A stretch of DNA of 64,000 nucleotides, taken from Pseudomonas sp. G2-4. GTDB taxonomy: Bacteria > Pseudomonadota > Gammaproteobacteria > Pseudomonadales > Pseudomonadaceae. Each line of letters opens with the position of its first letter. Position 1 is the first letter of the stretch. Where the stretch lies: NCBI RefSeq assembly GCF_030064125.1, contig NZ_CP125957.1:5636501-5700500 (forward strand), written 5' to 3'. A program made the translations under genes and the position numbers. The notes beneath the pieces were generated by a model. It worked only from the letters and a program-made list of their open reading frames with translations, was not told where the DNA came from and did no database searches. Shown in pieces: positions 17,232 through 27,185 of the stretch.

Positions 17232-18695
17232 TCAGCGGAACGGCGGCTCGTCGAAACTGCGCAACTTGCGCGAATGCAACGAGTTGAGTTCGGTGCGCAA
17301 CAGGTCCAGCGCCGCGATGCCGATCTTCAGATGCTGGTTGACCGCCCGCTCATAGAAGGCGTTGGCCGAGCCCGGCAGCTTGATCTCGCTGTGCAACGGT
17401 TTGTCCGAAACGCACAGCAACGTGCCATACGGCACCCGCAGGCGATAACCCTGGGCGGCGATGGTGCCGCTTTCCATGTCCACCGCCACGGCCCGGGACA
17501 GGTTGATCAACGGACGCTCCTGGGCCCAGCGCAATTCCCAGTTGCGGTCGTCGTAGGTCAGCACGGTACCGGTGCGCAGGCGTTTCTTCAGCTCGTCGCC
17601 CTTTTCCCCGGTGACGGTGGCCGCGGCTTGCTGCAAGGCCATCTGCACTTCGGCCAGGGCCGGAATCGGAATGTTCGGCGGCACCACCCGGTCGAGAATC
17701 CCGTCGCGGCGCATGTAGGCGTGGGCCAGTACATAGTCGCCAATGGTCTGGGACTGCCGCAGCCCGCCGCAGTGGCCGATCATCAACCAGCAGTGTGGCC
17801 TCAGCACGGCTAGGTGGTCGGTGATGTTCTTGGCGTTGGACGGGCCGACACCGATGTTCACCAGGGTCACACCATGGCCATCGTTGGCCTGCAGGTGATA
17901 GGCCGGCATCTGGTAGCGGTGCCAGACCACGCCGGCAGCGATGGCCGACGCTTCGCCATGGTCCATGTCTTTGTCGATGATCACGTTGCCCGGCAGGACC
18001 ATGCGCACAAAGCGCGGGTCGCTGCGCAACTGCTCCAGGCCATGGACGATGAACTGGTCGACATAGCGGTGATAGTTGGTCAGCAGGATCCACGGCTGCA
18101 CATGGCGCCAGTCGCTGCCGGTGTAATGCACCAAGCGGCGCAGGGAGAAATCCACGCGGGCGGCGTCGAACAGCGCCAGGGGCAGCGGGTCGGTGTTTTC
18201 CCAGTCATAGAGGCCGTCGGCGATGCCATCGGTGGCGGCCGACAGGTCGGTGCTGGGGAATACCCGCGCCAGCACCGCTGCGGTCACGCCGGAGCCGGCC
18301 AGTTCATCGCCCTGCTCCACCACGTACGGGTACGGAATGTTCTGCTCGCTGACACCCACTTCCACGGTGACGGTAAAGTCATGCATCAGTGGGACCAGCT
18401 GTTCCAGCAGGTACTTACGAAACGCGGCGGGATGGGTGACAGTGACGCTGTAGGTGCCGGGCAGCTGGACCTTGGCGTAAGCGCGGGTGGTTTGTGGGAC
18501 TTCGCCGTGGCACTGGTAGGTCAGGCGCAAGGCGGGATAGCGAAACAACGCCCGTTGCTCGGCATCTGGCTCGACGCGGTCCTTGATGTAACGCATGAGC
18601 GCCTGGTTCAACGAGGTGGTCGCACGCTCGTGCAGGGCAGCCAGCCGATCCACGGCTTGCTCGGCGGTTTGAACGACAATAAACGCTTCGGTCAC
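17232..18695 (-). CDS. amn: AMP nucleosidase
   Basis: 487 residues if started at GTG 18693-18695, which has AGGAAG seven bases upstream and gives the usual MTEAFIVVQTAEQAVDRL start; an upstream ATG at 18731 has no such site. The N-terminal domain (about 1-190) and the C-terminal nucleoside-phosphorylase fold (NIGVGPSNAKNITDHLAVL, MIGHCGGLR, VDMESGTIAAQGYR) are both present. It hydrolyses AMP to adenine and ribose 5-phosphate, helping to set adenylate levels. Activation by ATP and inhibition by phosphate are known for the E. coli enzyme. Length is normal. Confidence 0.93.
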   Translation of the reverse strand: MTEAFIVVQTAEQAVDRLAALHERATTSLNQALMRYIKDRVEPDAEQRALFRYPALRLTYQCHGEVPQTTRAYAKVQLPGTYSVTVTHPAAFRKYLLEQLVPLMHDFTVTVEVGVSEQNIPYPYVVEQGDELAGSGVTAAVLARVFPSTDLSAATDGIADGLYDWENTDPLPLALFDAARVDFSLRRLVHYTGSDWRHVQPWILLTNYHRYVDQFIVHGLEQLRSDPRFVRMVLPGNVIIDKDMDHGEASAIAAGVVWHRYQMPAYHLQANDGHGVTLVNIGVGPSNAKNITDHLAVLRPHCWLMIGHCGGLRQSQTIGDYVLAHAYMRRDGILDRVVPPNIPIPALAEVQMALQQAAATVTGEKGDELKKRLRTGTVLTYDDRNWELRWAQERPLINLSRAVAVDMESGTIAAQGYRLRVPYGTLLCVSDKPLHSEIKLPGSANAFYERAVNQHLKIGIAALDLLRTELNSLHSRKLRSFDEPPFR

Positions 18696-18787
18696 GATCA
18701 GCTTCCTGTGTTCTGACTTGCAGGCCTTCATCTTGCCTGCATCGCCGCCCGACGGGAACAGTGGCGTAGTCGACTCGATCGATTCCC

Positions 18788-19057
18788 TGTGGGAGCGAGC
18801 CTGCTCGCGTTAGCGAGGTATCAGTCACCACAGATGCTGGATGGGCCGACGCCATCGCGAGCAAGCTCGCTCCCACAAGGGTTCGATGGCGTACTCAGAT
18901 GTGGCGTACAGCTCAGATCCACTGTGGGAGCGAGCTTGCTCGCGATAGCGGGGTGTCAGTCACCACAGATGCTGGATGGGCCGACGCCTTCGCGAGCAAG
19001 CTCGCTCCCACAAGAGTTCGATGGCGTACTCAGATGTGGCGTACAGCTCGCTCCCAC
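18788..19057. repeat. Two tandem REP pairs, family B, on a 135-bp unit
   Basis: TGTGGGAGCGAGC(C/T)TGCTCGCG at 18788 and again at 18923 each face an inverted partner (ending about 18876 and 19011). The 135-bp unit, including the unique spacer between REPs, is repeated nearly exactly, and a third partial REP end lies at about 19045-19057. It fills the gap upstream of amn. Confidence 0.9.
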
Positions 19058-19074
19058 AGGGGTATGTGTTGTTT

Positions 19075-20724
19075 CTAAAAGCCGTGTGGGGTGGAGCGCG
19101 TCACGATCGCTTCCACATTCAGGCCCCGGGGCAAGGCGCCGTACACCCGGCCTGTCGAGCCGAGGCGGCTGGCGATGAAGGCATCGCTGACGTCGCTGTT
19201 GCCTGCTTCCAGCAACAGCTTGGCTTGCAGGCCAACGGCAATGTCTTCGGTCAATTGCCGAGCGCGGTACTGGATATCGTCGGTGTCCTTGAACGCCGCT
19301 TGCAAGCGCTCGATATGGCCGGCCAGGCGCTTGTCGCCGTGGCCGTCGCCCAGTTCGCTAAACAGCACTTCCAAGACCCCAGGCTCCTTGGACAGGGCCC
19401 GCAACACATCCAGGCACTGCACGTTGCCGGAGCCCTCCCACGTCGAATTGACCGGCGCCTCCCGGTACAAGCGCGGCAGGATGCTGTCTTCGACGTAGCC
19501 GGCGCCGCCCATGCATTCGGCGGCTTCGTTGATCATCGCCGGGGCGCGCTTGCAGATCCAGTATTTGCCCACCGCCGTCACCAGCCGGGCGAACTTGGCC
19601 TCGTGCTCATCGCTCAAGTGATCCAGTGCCCGGCCCATGCGCAGGCTCAGGGCCAGGGCGGACTCGCTTTCCAGCGCCAGGTCAGCCAGGACGTTTTGCA
19701 TCAGTGGTTGCTCGCTCAACAGCCTGCCACCGACCTTGCGGTGCGCGCAGTGATGACTGGCCTGGGTCAACGCCTGGCGCATCAGCGCGCTGGAACCGAC
19801 CATGCAATCGAACCGCGTCATGGCGACCATCTCGATGATCGTCGGCACCCCGCGCCCTTCTTCGCCGACCATCCAGGCCAAGGCCCCGCGGAACTCAACC
19901 TCGCTGGAGGCGTTGGAACAGTTGCCCAGCTTGTTTTTCAACCGCTGGATATAGAACTGATTGCGGGTGTCGTCCGGGCGATGGCGCGGCAGCAGGAAAC
20001 AGGTCAGGCCCTTGTCGGTGTGGGCCAGCGTGAGGAAGGCATCGCACATCGGCGCCGAACAGAACCACTTATGCCCCACCAGTTCATAGGCCTGGCCTGG
20101 CCCGCTGGCGCCCACCGGGTAGGCCTTGGTGGTGTTGGCCCGGACATCGGTGCCGCCCTGCTTTTCGGTCATGGCCATGCCCAGGGTGACCCCGGCCTTG
20201 TGGGCGATGGCGACGTTGCGCGGGTCGTACTCGGTGGCGAGCACTTTCGGCAACCAGTGCTCGGCCAGGTCCGGCTGCAAGCGCAACGCCGGTACGCTGG
20301 CAAAGGTCATGGTCAAGGGACAGCCGGTGCCGGCTTCGGCCTGGCTGTGCAGATAAGTCATCGACGCACGGGCGACATGGGCACCGGGTTGCGGATGGGC
20401 CCACGGCAGACTGGGCAGGCCATGCTCGACGGCGGTGCGCATCAACTGGTGATAAGCGGGATGGAACTCCACCAGATCGATGCGGTGGCCGTAACGATCA
20501 TGGCTGGAGAACACCGGCTTATTCTGGTTGGCCAGGAACCCGGCTTCCATCAGCGGCCCGCCGGCCAGCGCACCATATTCATCAATCCGCGCCTGCGCCC
20601 AACCAGCGCCGAAACGCTGCGACCACTGCTGCAGCGGCAGGTCGATGCGATACAGATTGGCGCCGTCCAGGGACGGCGGCTGATTGGTGACATCGTGGGT
20701 TTCGGCGAACTGGTGCAGGTTCAT
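19075..20724 (-). CDS. aidB: AidB-like acyl-CoA dehydrogenase family protein
   Basis: 549 residues, start ATG 20724 with AGGAG eight bases upstream. It has the acyl-CoA dehydrogenase fold with an extended N-terminus (LDGANLYRIDLPLQQW) and the AidB signatures TEKQGGTDVRANTT and APVNSTWEGSGNVQCLDVLR. E. coli AidB is an FAD-binding tetramer induced in the adaptive response to alkylation and binds DNA through a C-terminal domain; isovaleryl-CoA dehydrogenase activity is weak. Whether this homologue protects DNA is unknown. The 3-methyladenine glycosylase at 54713 is far away, so no operon links them. A pure catabolic dehydrogenase role is the alternative. Confidence 0.85.
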   Translation of the reverse strand: MNLHQFAETHDVTNQPPSLDGANLYRIDLPLQQWSQRFGAGWAQARIDEYGALAGGPLMEAGFLANQNKPVFSSHDRYGHRIDLVEFHPAYHQLMRTAVEHGLPSLPWAHPQPGAHVARASMTYLHSQAEAGTGCPLTMTFASVPALRLQPDLAEHWLPKVLATEYDPRNVAIAHKAGVTLGMAMTEKQGGTDVRANTTKAYPVGASGPGQAYELVGHKWFCSAPMCDAFLTLAHTDKGLTCFLLPRHRPDDTRNQFYIQRLKNKLGNCSNASSEVEFRGALAWMVGEEGRGVPTIIEMVAMTRFDCMVGSSALMRQALTQASHHCAHRKVGGRLLSEQPLMQNVLADLALESESALALSLRMGRALDHLSDEHEAKFARLVTAVGKYWICKRAPAMINEAAECMGGAGYVEDSILPRLYREAPVNSTWEGSGNVQCLDVLRALSKEPGVLEVLFSELGDGHGDKRLAGHIERLQAAFKDTDDIQYRARQLTEDIAVGLQAKLLLEAGNSDVSDAFIASRLGSTGRVYGALPRGLNVEAIVTRSTPHGF

Positions 20725-20797
20725 GACGGGGCTCCTCGATCGACCAGCAGGGTTCAGTTAAGCACCGCCCACACGTCGAACAAAGTGTCATACCCGC

Positions 20798-23182
20798 CTA
20801 AATGTCGGCGCTTTCACCCTGTTTCGGACAAAGCACCCGTCGTTGCAGAATTGCCTGCAATGCCTCGAATTTTACCGGTTTGCTTAGATAGTCAATCAAG
20901 GCACCCGGCGGGCAACGCTCTAGGTCCAGGTGCGGGCTGACCACCAGCACCGGCAAATCCTCACCGCCAGATAGCGCACGGATCTGGCAGCAGACCGACA
21001 CCCCGTCCAGCGGCGGCGACTGGCAATCGAGCACCACCGCGTCAAAGCTCTCGCCCTGCAACAAATCCAATGCCGCACGACCGCTGTCGGCGGTGCGCAC
21101 CCGGTAACCGAGCTTGAGCAACATGCCGCGCATCACCCATTGATCGACATTGTGGTCATCCGCCAACAGCACCGTGCAGTCCTGGGGCAGGCGCGAGCCT
21201 TGACGACCGCCGAACGAAAACGTCGCCGGGACACCGGCGGGCAGTGCCATTTCAAACTCGACGTCCAACTGAAAACGGCTGCCGCGACCGGGCTCGGAGG
21301 TGTGGGTCAGGCGCCCACCGAGCAGATCCACCAATTGCCGGCAGATCGCCAGCCCCACACCGAGGCCGCCATACTCGCGGGTCATTGAACCGTCGAGCTG
21401 GAAAAAGCGCTGGTACAGGGTCGCCTCCCCCAGGTCCGTGAAGCCGATACCGGTGTCGATCACGGCGAAAGACAACACCACGCGATCAAGCTCCGTCGGC
21501 TTGCCACTGACCCGCAACGCCAGGCCGCCCACTCGGGTGAACTTGATGGCGTTGTCCAGCAGACACTCCAGGCTTTGGGCCAGTTTGTCGCTGTCGCCGA
21601 GCAGTCGGTCCGTCAGTCCTGGGGTCACTTCAACCTTGAAATCCAGGCCTTTGGCCGCGGCATTGGCCGCGAACTGCACCTGCAAGGCTTCGATCACACT
21701 GCGCAGGCTGAACGGTGCCGGGTAGACCTTGAGCCTGCCGGCCTGCAACTCGGTGAGGGTGAGGATGCCGTTGACCATACGCATCATGTCCCGCGCCGAA
21801 CCGGCGGCGGTTTGTTGGTATTGCGTCAGCTCCTCGTCCATTTCGACGGTTTCCATCAACTCCAGAGAACCGATGATCCCATTCATCGGCGTACGCAGTT
21901 CATGGGTCAACGTGGCAAGGAACTCGTCCTTGAGCTTGTTGCTATGGGCCAGCTGCTGGTTGAGTACTTCGAGTTTCTGTCCGGCGTCGAACAGGGTCTG
22001 GGCCTGCTGCTCGCGCAGGGCATTGATGCGGTCGGCCAGGGCCAGGGACAACAGCGCCACTTCAATGGCCGAGCCGATCTGGCTCGCGTACATGGTCAGG
22101 AAGATGTTTGGCAGATAGCCAAGCACCATCATCGTGTTGACGATCCCGCCCAGCAGAAAGGCCGACCAGGCGATGATGAAATAGCGTGCCACTCGCAGGC
22201 CGCGCCACCAGGCAAACAATCCAGCGCCAAAGATCACCACCGTGAACACCAGCGCCAGCACAGTCGCCAGGCGCAGTGCCAAGGCATAGCTGGTCATCAG
22301 CGACAAGCCGACCACCACTGCGCTGTAGGCGATCAGCGCCAGCAGCAGGCGGTCAAGCCAACGACTGTGTTGCGCCGTTTGCAGGAAGCTGCGGGCGAAC
22401 TGGCTGCCAAACAGGCCCGCGCAGCCGATGAAGAAAGGCGTCGCGGCATTGGCCCACCAGGGGTTGTCCGGCCAGAAATACTCCACCGCCGCGCCGTTGA
22501 CCGACAACTGATACAGGCCGAACGAGGCGATATAGACGATGTAATAGAGGTAGCTGGTATCCCGCACGCTCAGGTAAATGAACAGGTTGTAGACCAGCAT
22601 TCCCAGCAACACGCCATAGATGGTTCCCAACACATACAGCCGCAACGGCTGTTGTTCGAGATAAGCGGTGCTCGACCACAGCGTCAGCGGTGCCTGGATC
22701 GAACCCTGGCTTTGCAGGCGCAGGTACAGCGTCTGCCGCTGATCGGGTTTGAAATCCAGGCTGAACAGGTAATTGTTCTGGCGAATTTCCCGACTGGCGA
22801 ACGGCAAGGCATCACCGGTCTGGCGAACCAGGCGATACGCCCCGGCGGCGTCTGGCAGATACAAATCGAGGTGGTCCAGCGGCGGATACGCTAGCTCCAG
22901 CAGCCACGTGCGTTGGGCGTCCGGATTACCGGGACGGTAATGCAAATCGATTTTCAGCCAGAACGCCGAGCGCGAATAGCCGGCGTTCAGCGCGGCGTTG
23001 TCGTGAGGCTTGAAGCCACCTGCGGCAGCCTGGGCGACGACATCGTCGATGGAAGCCGTGCCGTTCGCGTCTTCGAACACTTGCAGGGCATGGCCCAAGG
23101 GCAGGCTTTGGGTGAGTTCATCGAATTCAAGGGCACTTGCCAAAGGGGACAAGCACAGCAGCAATATCAGCAAATAGCGCAT
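20798..23182 (-). CDS. ladS: Hybrid sensor histidine kinase LadS
   Basis: 794 residues, almost the length I recall for P. aeruginosa LadS (795), and in the same neighbourhood (amn, acyl-CoA dehydrogenase, ladS, thiD, thiE, hemL). Signal peptide 1-17; periplasmic 7TMR-DISMED2 domain (about 25-175); seven membrane helices (about 180-385); HisKA with phospho-acceptor H427 in THELRTPMNG; HATPase with DTGIGF and GGLGVGLAI; receiver with LLADDH and acceptor D719 in VVLDCQSPP. No Hpt domain is visible. LadS activates the GacS/GacA-RsmYZ pathway toward sessile, secretion and biofilm behaviour, and in P. aeruginosa responds to calcium. Signal in this species is unknown. Adjacent divergent thiD is unrelated in function. 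Confidence 0.9.
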   Translation of the reverse strand: MRYLLILLLCLSPLASALEFDELTQSLPLGHALQVFEDANGTASIDDVVAQAAAGGFKPHDNAALNAGYSRSAFWLKIDLHYRPGNPDAQRTWLLELAYPPLDHLDLYLPDAAGAYRLVRQTGDALPFASREIRQNNYLFSLDFKPDQRQTLYLRLQSQGSIQAPLTLWSSTAYLEQQPLRLYVLGTIYGVLLGMLVYNLFIYLSVRDTSYLYYIVYIASFGLYQLSVNGAAVEYFWPDNPWWANAATPFFIGCAGLFGSQFARSFLQTAQHSRWLDRLLLALIAYSAVVVGLSLMTSYALALRLATVLALVFTVVIFGAGLFAWWRGLRVARYFIIAWSAFLLGGIVNTMMVLGYLPNIFLTMYASQIGSAIEVALLSLALADRINALREQQAQTLFDAGQKLEVLNQQLAHSNKLKDEFLATLTHELRTPMNGIIGSLELMETVEMDEELTQYQQTAAGSARDMMRMVNGILTLTELQAGRLKVYPAPFSLRSVIEALQVQFAANAAAKGLDFKVEVTPGLTDRLLGDSDKLAQSLECLLDNAIKFTRVGGLALRVSGKPTELDRVVLSFAVIDTGIGFTDLGEATLYQRFFQLDGSMTREYGGLGVGLAICRQLVDLLGGRLTHTSEPGRGSRFQLDVEFEMALPAGVPATFSFGGRQGSRLPQDCTVLLADDHNVDQWVMRGMLLKLGYRVRTADSGRAALDLLQGESFDAVVLDCQSPPLDGVSVCCQIRALSGGEDLPVLVVSPHLDLERCPPGALIDYLSKPVKFEALQAILQRRVLCPKQGESADI

Positions 23183-23643
23183 TTAAGCCCCAGCGTGGCC
23201 TGTCCGGTTGAGTCAGGAAGCCCCCCATTCCCTGAGTAGACGTAAAACCGGCATTACCTTTTATGAGTTGGATCCATCTGTAGCATAGCCGTTGATGGCC
23301 AATTTGCACCATTGAAATTTTTCCCACAGAAGGCTCTAGGACGGGCGCTCCAGCGCCAAGCGTTGAGATAGAGCTGTTGCCTTGGTCAGCTGCGATACCG
23401 CCTTGGAGCCAAGCTCAATTGTTTGACCAGGCACAGGGGTCCTGTGGCGAGGGGATTTATCCCCGCTGGGTTGCGAAGCAGCCCCGATAACTGTCGCCTC
23501 GGTATGTCAGATAGCTTGAATTGGGGGCGCTTCGCACCCCAGCGGGGATAAATCCCCTCACCACAAATAAATCCTGCCTGCAGATAGCCCCGTCACTACA
23601 GGCGCGCGCCGATCGAAAGGGTTTGGTGGTAAGCTCGCGCACC
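23183..23643. other. 461-bp divergent gap between ladS and thiD
   Basis: Contains the ladS promoter side (23183-23340, moderately AT-rich), a family C REP pair (23443-23565) and 78 bp before thiD. No ORF with a credible ribosome site was found. This is one of the few REP insertions in a divergent promoter region in this window. Confidence 0.5.
23443..23565. repeat. REP pair, family C
   Basis: TGTGGCGAGGGGATTTATCC (23443) faces an inverted copy ending CCACA at 23565. The core GGGGATTTATCCCC differs from families A and B, and this is the only copy of this family in the window. Confidence 0.88.
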
Positions 23644-24441
23644 ATGAATATCTACAGCTCTCGCCCCGTTGTCCTCTGTCTCTCCGGCCACGACCCCAGT
23701 GGCGGCGCCGGTCTGCAGGCAGATATCGAAGCCCTGCTTGCCCAGGGTTGTCATGCCGCCCCGGCCGTTACCGCCTTGACCGTGCAAGACACAGTCAATG
23801 TCAGCGATTTCCGCGTACTCGATCGGGAGTGGGTGCTGGCGCAAGCCAATGCCGTGCTCAACGATTCACAGGTCGCGGCGGTCAAGCTGGGGATGCTCGG
23901 TTCGTTGGAAATGGTCGACACGGTGGTCGAACTGCTCCAGGCGCACCCACACTTGCCGATGGTCTGCGACCCGGTGCTGCGCGCCGGCGGTGGCGGACGA
24001 CTGGGCAAGGATGAAGTCGGCTACGCCATGCGCGAACGCCTGTTGCCCCTGGCAATCATCGCCACCCCCAACCTGCCAGAAGCGCGCATCCTCGCCGAAC
24101 TGCCCGAGGGCAGCGCCGATGAGTGCGCCGAAAAACTGCTGCCCTTCGTCAAACACCTGTTGATCACCGGTGGCCATGGCGACGAACATGAAGTCCATAA
24201 TCGCCTGTACAGCCGTGACGGTCGCCGCGAAACCTTCACCTGCCAGCGTTTACCCGGCAGCTACCACGGCTCCGGCTGCACCCTGGCCAGTGCCCTCGCC
24301 GGTCGACTGGCCCAGGGCGAACAGCTCGCCAGCGCGGTCAAGACCGCCCTGGATTACACCTGGCGCACCCTGCGCGATGCCGAACAACTGGGCAAAGGCC
24401 AGTTCGTACCGCGTCGCCTGCCGCTGGATTTCTGCTCGTAG
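23644..24441 (+). CDS. thiD: Hydroxymethylpyrimidine/phosphomethylpyrimidine kinase
   Basis: 265 residues from ATG 23644. It is a ribokinase-fold enzyme: [16 protein letters not shown] near the N-terminus binds [15 protein letters not shown] is mid-protein, and [18 protein letters not shown] near the end carries the anion hole and catalytic Cys. It phosphorylates HMP and then HMP-P to HMP-PP for thiamine synthesis. Seventeen bases separate it from thiE, so the two form an operon that probably includes hemL (27 bp further). Length is normal. Confidence 0.95.
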   Translation: MNIYSSRPVVLCLSGHDPSGGAGLQADIEALLAQGCHAAPAVTALTVQDTVNVSDFRVLDREWVLAQANAVLNDSQVAAVKLGMLGSLEMVDTVVELLQAHPHLPMVCDPVLRAGGGGRLGKDEVGYAMRERLLPLAIIATPNLPEARILAELPEGSADECAEKLLPFVKHLLITGGHGDEHEVHNRLYSRDGRRETFTCQRLPGSYHGSGCTLASALAGRLAQGEQLASAVKTALDYTWRTLRDAEQLGKGQFVPRRLPLDFCS

Positions 24442-24458
24442 CACCGGAGGCCTGTGGA

Positions 24459-25085
24459 ATGAAATTACGTGGCCTGTATGCCATCACCGATAGCCAGTTG
24501 CTGGCCGGTAAATTCCTCGCTTATGTCGAAGCGGCACTGGAAGGTGGCGTCACCCTGTTGCAATACCGTGATAAAAGCAGCGACGAGGCCCGGCGCCTGC
24601 GCGAGGCCGAAGCGCTGCGTAACCTGTGCGAGCGCTACAAGACCCGACTGATCATCAACGACGACGCCGAACTGGCTGCGCGCCTGGGCGTCGGCGTACA
24701 CCTGGGCCAGACCGACGGTCCGTTGGCACCGGTGCGGGCACTGCTGGGGCGCCAGGCAATCATCGGTTCCACCTGCCACGCCAGCCTGGAGCTGGCCGAG
24801 CAGGCCGCCGCCGAAGGAGCCAGCTACGTCGCGTTCGGGCGATTCTTCAACTCCAACACCAAGCCCGGCGCCCCCAGCGCAAATCTTGAACTGCTCGCCC
24901 AGGCCCGCCTCAAACTGCATGTTCCGATTTGCGCCATCGGTGGCATCACCCTGGAGAACGCCCCCCCACTGGTGGCCCACGGGGTCGACCTGCTGGCCGT
25001 GGTCCACGGCCTGTTCGGCGCCGACAGCACCGGGGAAGTGACACGCCGCGCCCGCGCGTTCAACGACCTGCTGCAGATCAAATAG
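24459..25085 (+). CDS. thiE: Thiamine-phosphate synthase
   Basis: 208 residues, a TIM barrel. Visible motifs are LLQYRDKS (HMP-PP binding), [37 protein letters not shown] and the phosphate loop [17 protein letters not shown]. It joins HMP-PP to thiazole phosphate, giving thiamine phosphate. GGAGG at 24446-24450 lies eight bases before ATG 24459, showing independent initiation within the thiD-thiE operon. Confidence 0.96.
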   Translation: MKLRGLYAITDSQLLAGKFLAYVEAALEGGVTLLQYRDKSSDEARRLREAEALRNLCERYKTRLIINDDAELAARLGVGVHLGQTDGPLAPVRALLGRQAIIGSTCHASLELAEQAAAEGASYVAFGRFFNSNTKPGAPSANLELLAQARLKLHVPICAIGGITLENAPPLVAHGVDLLAVVHGLFGADSTGEVTRRARAFNDLLQIK

Positions 25086-25112
25086 CCCATTTCCGTTTTC
25101 GAGAGCCCAACC

Positions 25113-26396
25113 ATGTCCCGTTCCGAAACCCTGTTTGCCAACGCCCAGAAACACATCCCCGGCGGCGTGAACTCCCCCGTTCGTGCGTTCAAGAGCGTTG
25201 GCGGCACCCCGCTGTTCTTCAAGCACGCCGAAGGCGCGTACGTGACGGACGAAGACGACAAGCGCTATGTGGATTACGTCGGCTCGTGGGGCCCGATGAT
25301 CCTCGGCCACAGCCATCCGGACGTGCTGGATGCGGTGCGCAAGCAGCTGGTACACGGCCTGTCCTACGGCGCCCCAACCGCGATGGAAACCGAGATGGCC
25401 GACCTGGTCTGCTCGATCGTGCCGTCGATGGAAATGGTGCGCATGGTCAGCTCCGGCACCGAGGCGACCATGAGCGCGATCCGCCTGGCGCGTGGTTTCA
25501 CCGGACGCGACAGCATCATCAAGTTCGAAGGCTGCTACCACGGTCATTCCGACAGCCTGCTGGTCAAGGCCGGTTCCGGCGCGCTGACCCAGGGCGTGCC
25601 GAGCTCGGCCGGCGTGCCGGCGGCGTTCGCCAAACACACCCTGACCTTGCCGTTCAACGACCTTGAAGAAGTCGAGAAGATGCTCGGCGAAGTCGGCCAG
25701 GAAGTGGCTTGCATCATCGTCGAGCCAGTGGCCGGCAACATGAACTGCGTACCGCCGGCACCGGGTTTCCTCGAAGGCCTGCGCAGCCTGTGCGACCAGC
25801 ACGGCGTGGTGTTGATTTTTGACGAAGTGATGACCGGTTTCCGCGTGGCCCTCGGCGGCGCCCAGGCCCACTACGGCGTGACGCCGGACCTGAGCACCTT
25901 CGGCAAGATCATCGGCGGCGGCATGCCGGTCGGTTGCTTCGGCGGCAAGCGCGCCATCATGGAATGCATCGCCCCGTTGGGCCCGGTCTACCAGGCCGGC
26001 ACCTTGTCGGGCAATCCGCTGGCCATGGCCGCCGGCCTGACCACGCTGCGCCTGATCAGCCGCCCGGATTTCCACGCCGAGCTGACCGACTACACCACCC
26101 GCCTGCTCGACGGTTTGCAGATCCGTGCCGACGCGGCCGGCATTCCGTTCGTGACCACCCAGGCCGGCGGCATGTTCGGCCTGTATTTCAGTGGCGCCGA
26201 TGACATCGTCACCTTCGAAGACGTGATGGCCAGCGACGCCGACCGGTTCAAGCGCTTCTTCCACCTAATGCTCGACGGCGGCGTGTACCTGGCGCCGAGC
26301 GCGTTCGAAGCCGGCTTCACCTCCATCGCCCATGGCGAAGCCGAGCTGAAGATCACCCTCGACGCTGCCGAGCGGGCTTTCGCTGCGCTGAAATAA
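25113..26396 (+). CDS. hemL: Glutamate-1-semialdehyde 2,1-aminomutase
   Basis: 427 residues, class III aminotransferase fold with PLP lysine K265 in [14 protein letters not shown], and the family start [20 protein letters not shown]. It converts glutamate-1-semialdehyde to 5-aminolevulinate in the C5 haem pathway. It follows thiE by 27 bp; the thiDE-hemL arrangement is standard in Pseudomonas. A clean hairpin follows at 26408. Confidence 0.97.
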   Translation: MSRSETLFANAQKHIPGGVNSPVRAFKSVGGTPLFFKHAEGAYVTDEDDKRYVDYVGSWGPMILGHSHPDVLDAVRKQLVHGLSYGAPTAMETEMADLVCSIVPSMEMVRMVSSGTEATMSAIRLARGFTGRDSIIKFEGCYHGHSDSLLVKAGSGALTQGVPSSAGVPAAFAKHTLTLPFNDLEEVEKMLGEVGQEVACIIVEPVAGNMNCVPPAPGFLEGLRSLCDQHGVVLIFDEVMTGFRVALGGAQAHYGVTPDLSTFGKIIGGGMPVGCFGGKRAIMECIAPLGPVYQAGTLSGNPLAMAAGLTTLRLISRPDFHAELTDYTTRLLDGLQIRADAAGIPFVTTQAGGMFGLYFSGADDIVTFEDVMASDADRFKRFFHLMLDGGVYLAPSAFEAGFTSIAHGEAELKITLDAAERAFAALK

Positions 26397-26407
26397 GCCT
26401 GTGGATA

Positions 26408-26435
26408 ACTGACGCTGGCTGACACCAGCGTCAGT
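26408..26435 (+). terminator. Hairpin after hemL
   Basis: ACTGACGCTGG (26408-26418) pairs perfectly with CCAGCGTCAGT (26425-26435), giving an 11-bp stem and 6-base loop 11 bp after the hemL stop. A T-run appears only about 20 bp further (26456-26461), so termination may be weak or factor-assisted. Confidence 0.55.
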
Positions 26436-26549
26436 GATAACCGACAACCTCCTGCTTTTTTCCTACGTATTTACCCTCGAAGCGGCCGCTGGCGTTCCCT
26501 CGCAGCAGAAAAACGAGTAAAGACTTTGTAAGGATGGCCCTGCTTATTT

Positions 26550-26555
26550 CATAAT
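26550..26555 (+). promoter_or_regulatory. Possible -10 box of the Sel1-repeat gene
   Basis: CATAAT at 26550-26555, 58 bp before ATG 26614; a weak TTTGTA (26525-26530) is 19 bp upstream as a -35 candidate. Confidence 0.35.
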
Positions 26556-26613
26556 GCGCGCTTATTGGATCCCCCGGAGGGTCCGCGCGCCCCTCAGAGG
26601 TAAGTCGATTCCC

Positions 26614-27168
26614 ATGAACCGCACCGGCCGCACCCTTGCCTTGGGCTGCCTGTTGCTCCTACAACCCCTGCTCGCGAATGCACAGGCAGGCGGTAACTCG
26701 TTGTTGATCCCGGCGCTGGGCCGTTGCACGCTCAATACCCAGCCACAAGATCTCGCATTGGCACTCGACGCCTGTCAGAAAGCGGCGGACGCGGGCGATG
26801 CGCAAGCGCAATACGAGCTGGGTGAGTTCTACTACGAAGGCAAGGCGGCGCCGCGCGACCTCAAGCTCGCCCTCGACTATTTCGAAAAAGCTTCGCTGCA
26901 AGGTCATGCCCAGGCGCAATTCAAGCTTGGCGGCATGTTCTTTCATGGCGAAGGCGTGCCTGCCAATAATGTCCAGGCCTACATCGTCTTGAAGATGGCG
27001 GCGGTCAACGGCGCCGAAGAGGCCCTGGACACCGCCGACGAAGTCGCCGAGCAAATGCCCCGCGATGAGCTGGAAGTGGCGACCCAGGTGCTGGGGCAGA
27101 TCTTTCGCAAATACCTGATGGAATTGCAGAACGCCGACGGGCGCACGCCTTTTTCGCCGTTGCCCTGA
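26614..27168 (+). CDS. Exported Sel1-like (TPR) repeat protein
   Basis: 184 residues from ATG 26614, with AGAGG about 12 bases upstream; the longer frame to 26554 has no support. Signal peptide about 1-24 (QPLLANAQA). Two to three Sel1-like repeats follow: GDAQAQYELGEFYYEGKAAP, then GHAQAQFKLGGMFFHGEGVP and VQAYIVLKMAAVNGAEEA. Sel1 repeats form helical scaffolds for protein contacts. The partner is unknown. I recall a PAO1 counterpart between hemL and miaB (PA3978). Confidence 0.88.
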   Translation: MNRTGRTLALGCLLLLQPLLANAQAGGNSLLIPALGRCTLNTQPQDLALALDACQKAADAGDAQAQYELGEFYYEGKAAPRDLKLALDYFEKASLQGHAQAQFKLGGMFFHGEGVPANNVQAYIVLKMAAVNGAEEALDTADEVAEQMPRDELEVATQVLGQIFRKYLMELQNADGRTPFSPLP

Positions 27169-27185
27169 GTCCGCAGCAGGGCCCA

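Noticed and set aside
18789..19178. 129-codon frame with repeated MGASLLA motifs
   Set aside because: MGASLLA-type peptides are translations of family B REP palindromes and occur wherever the REP does.
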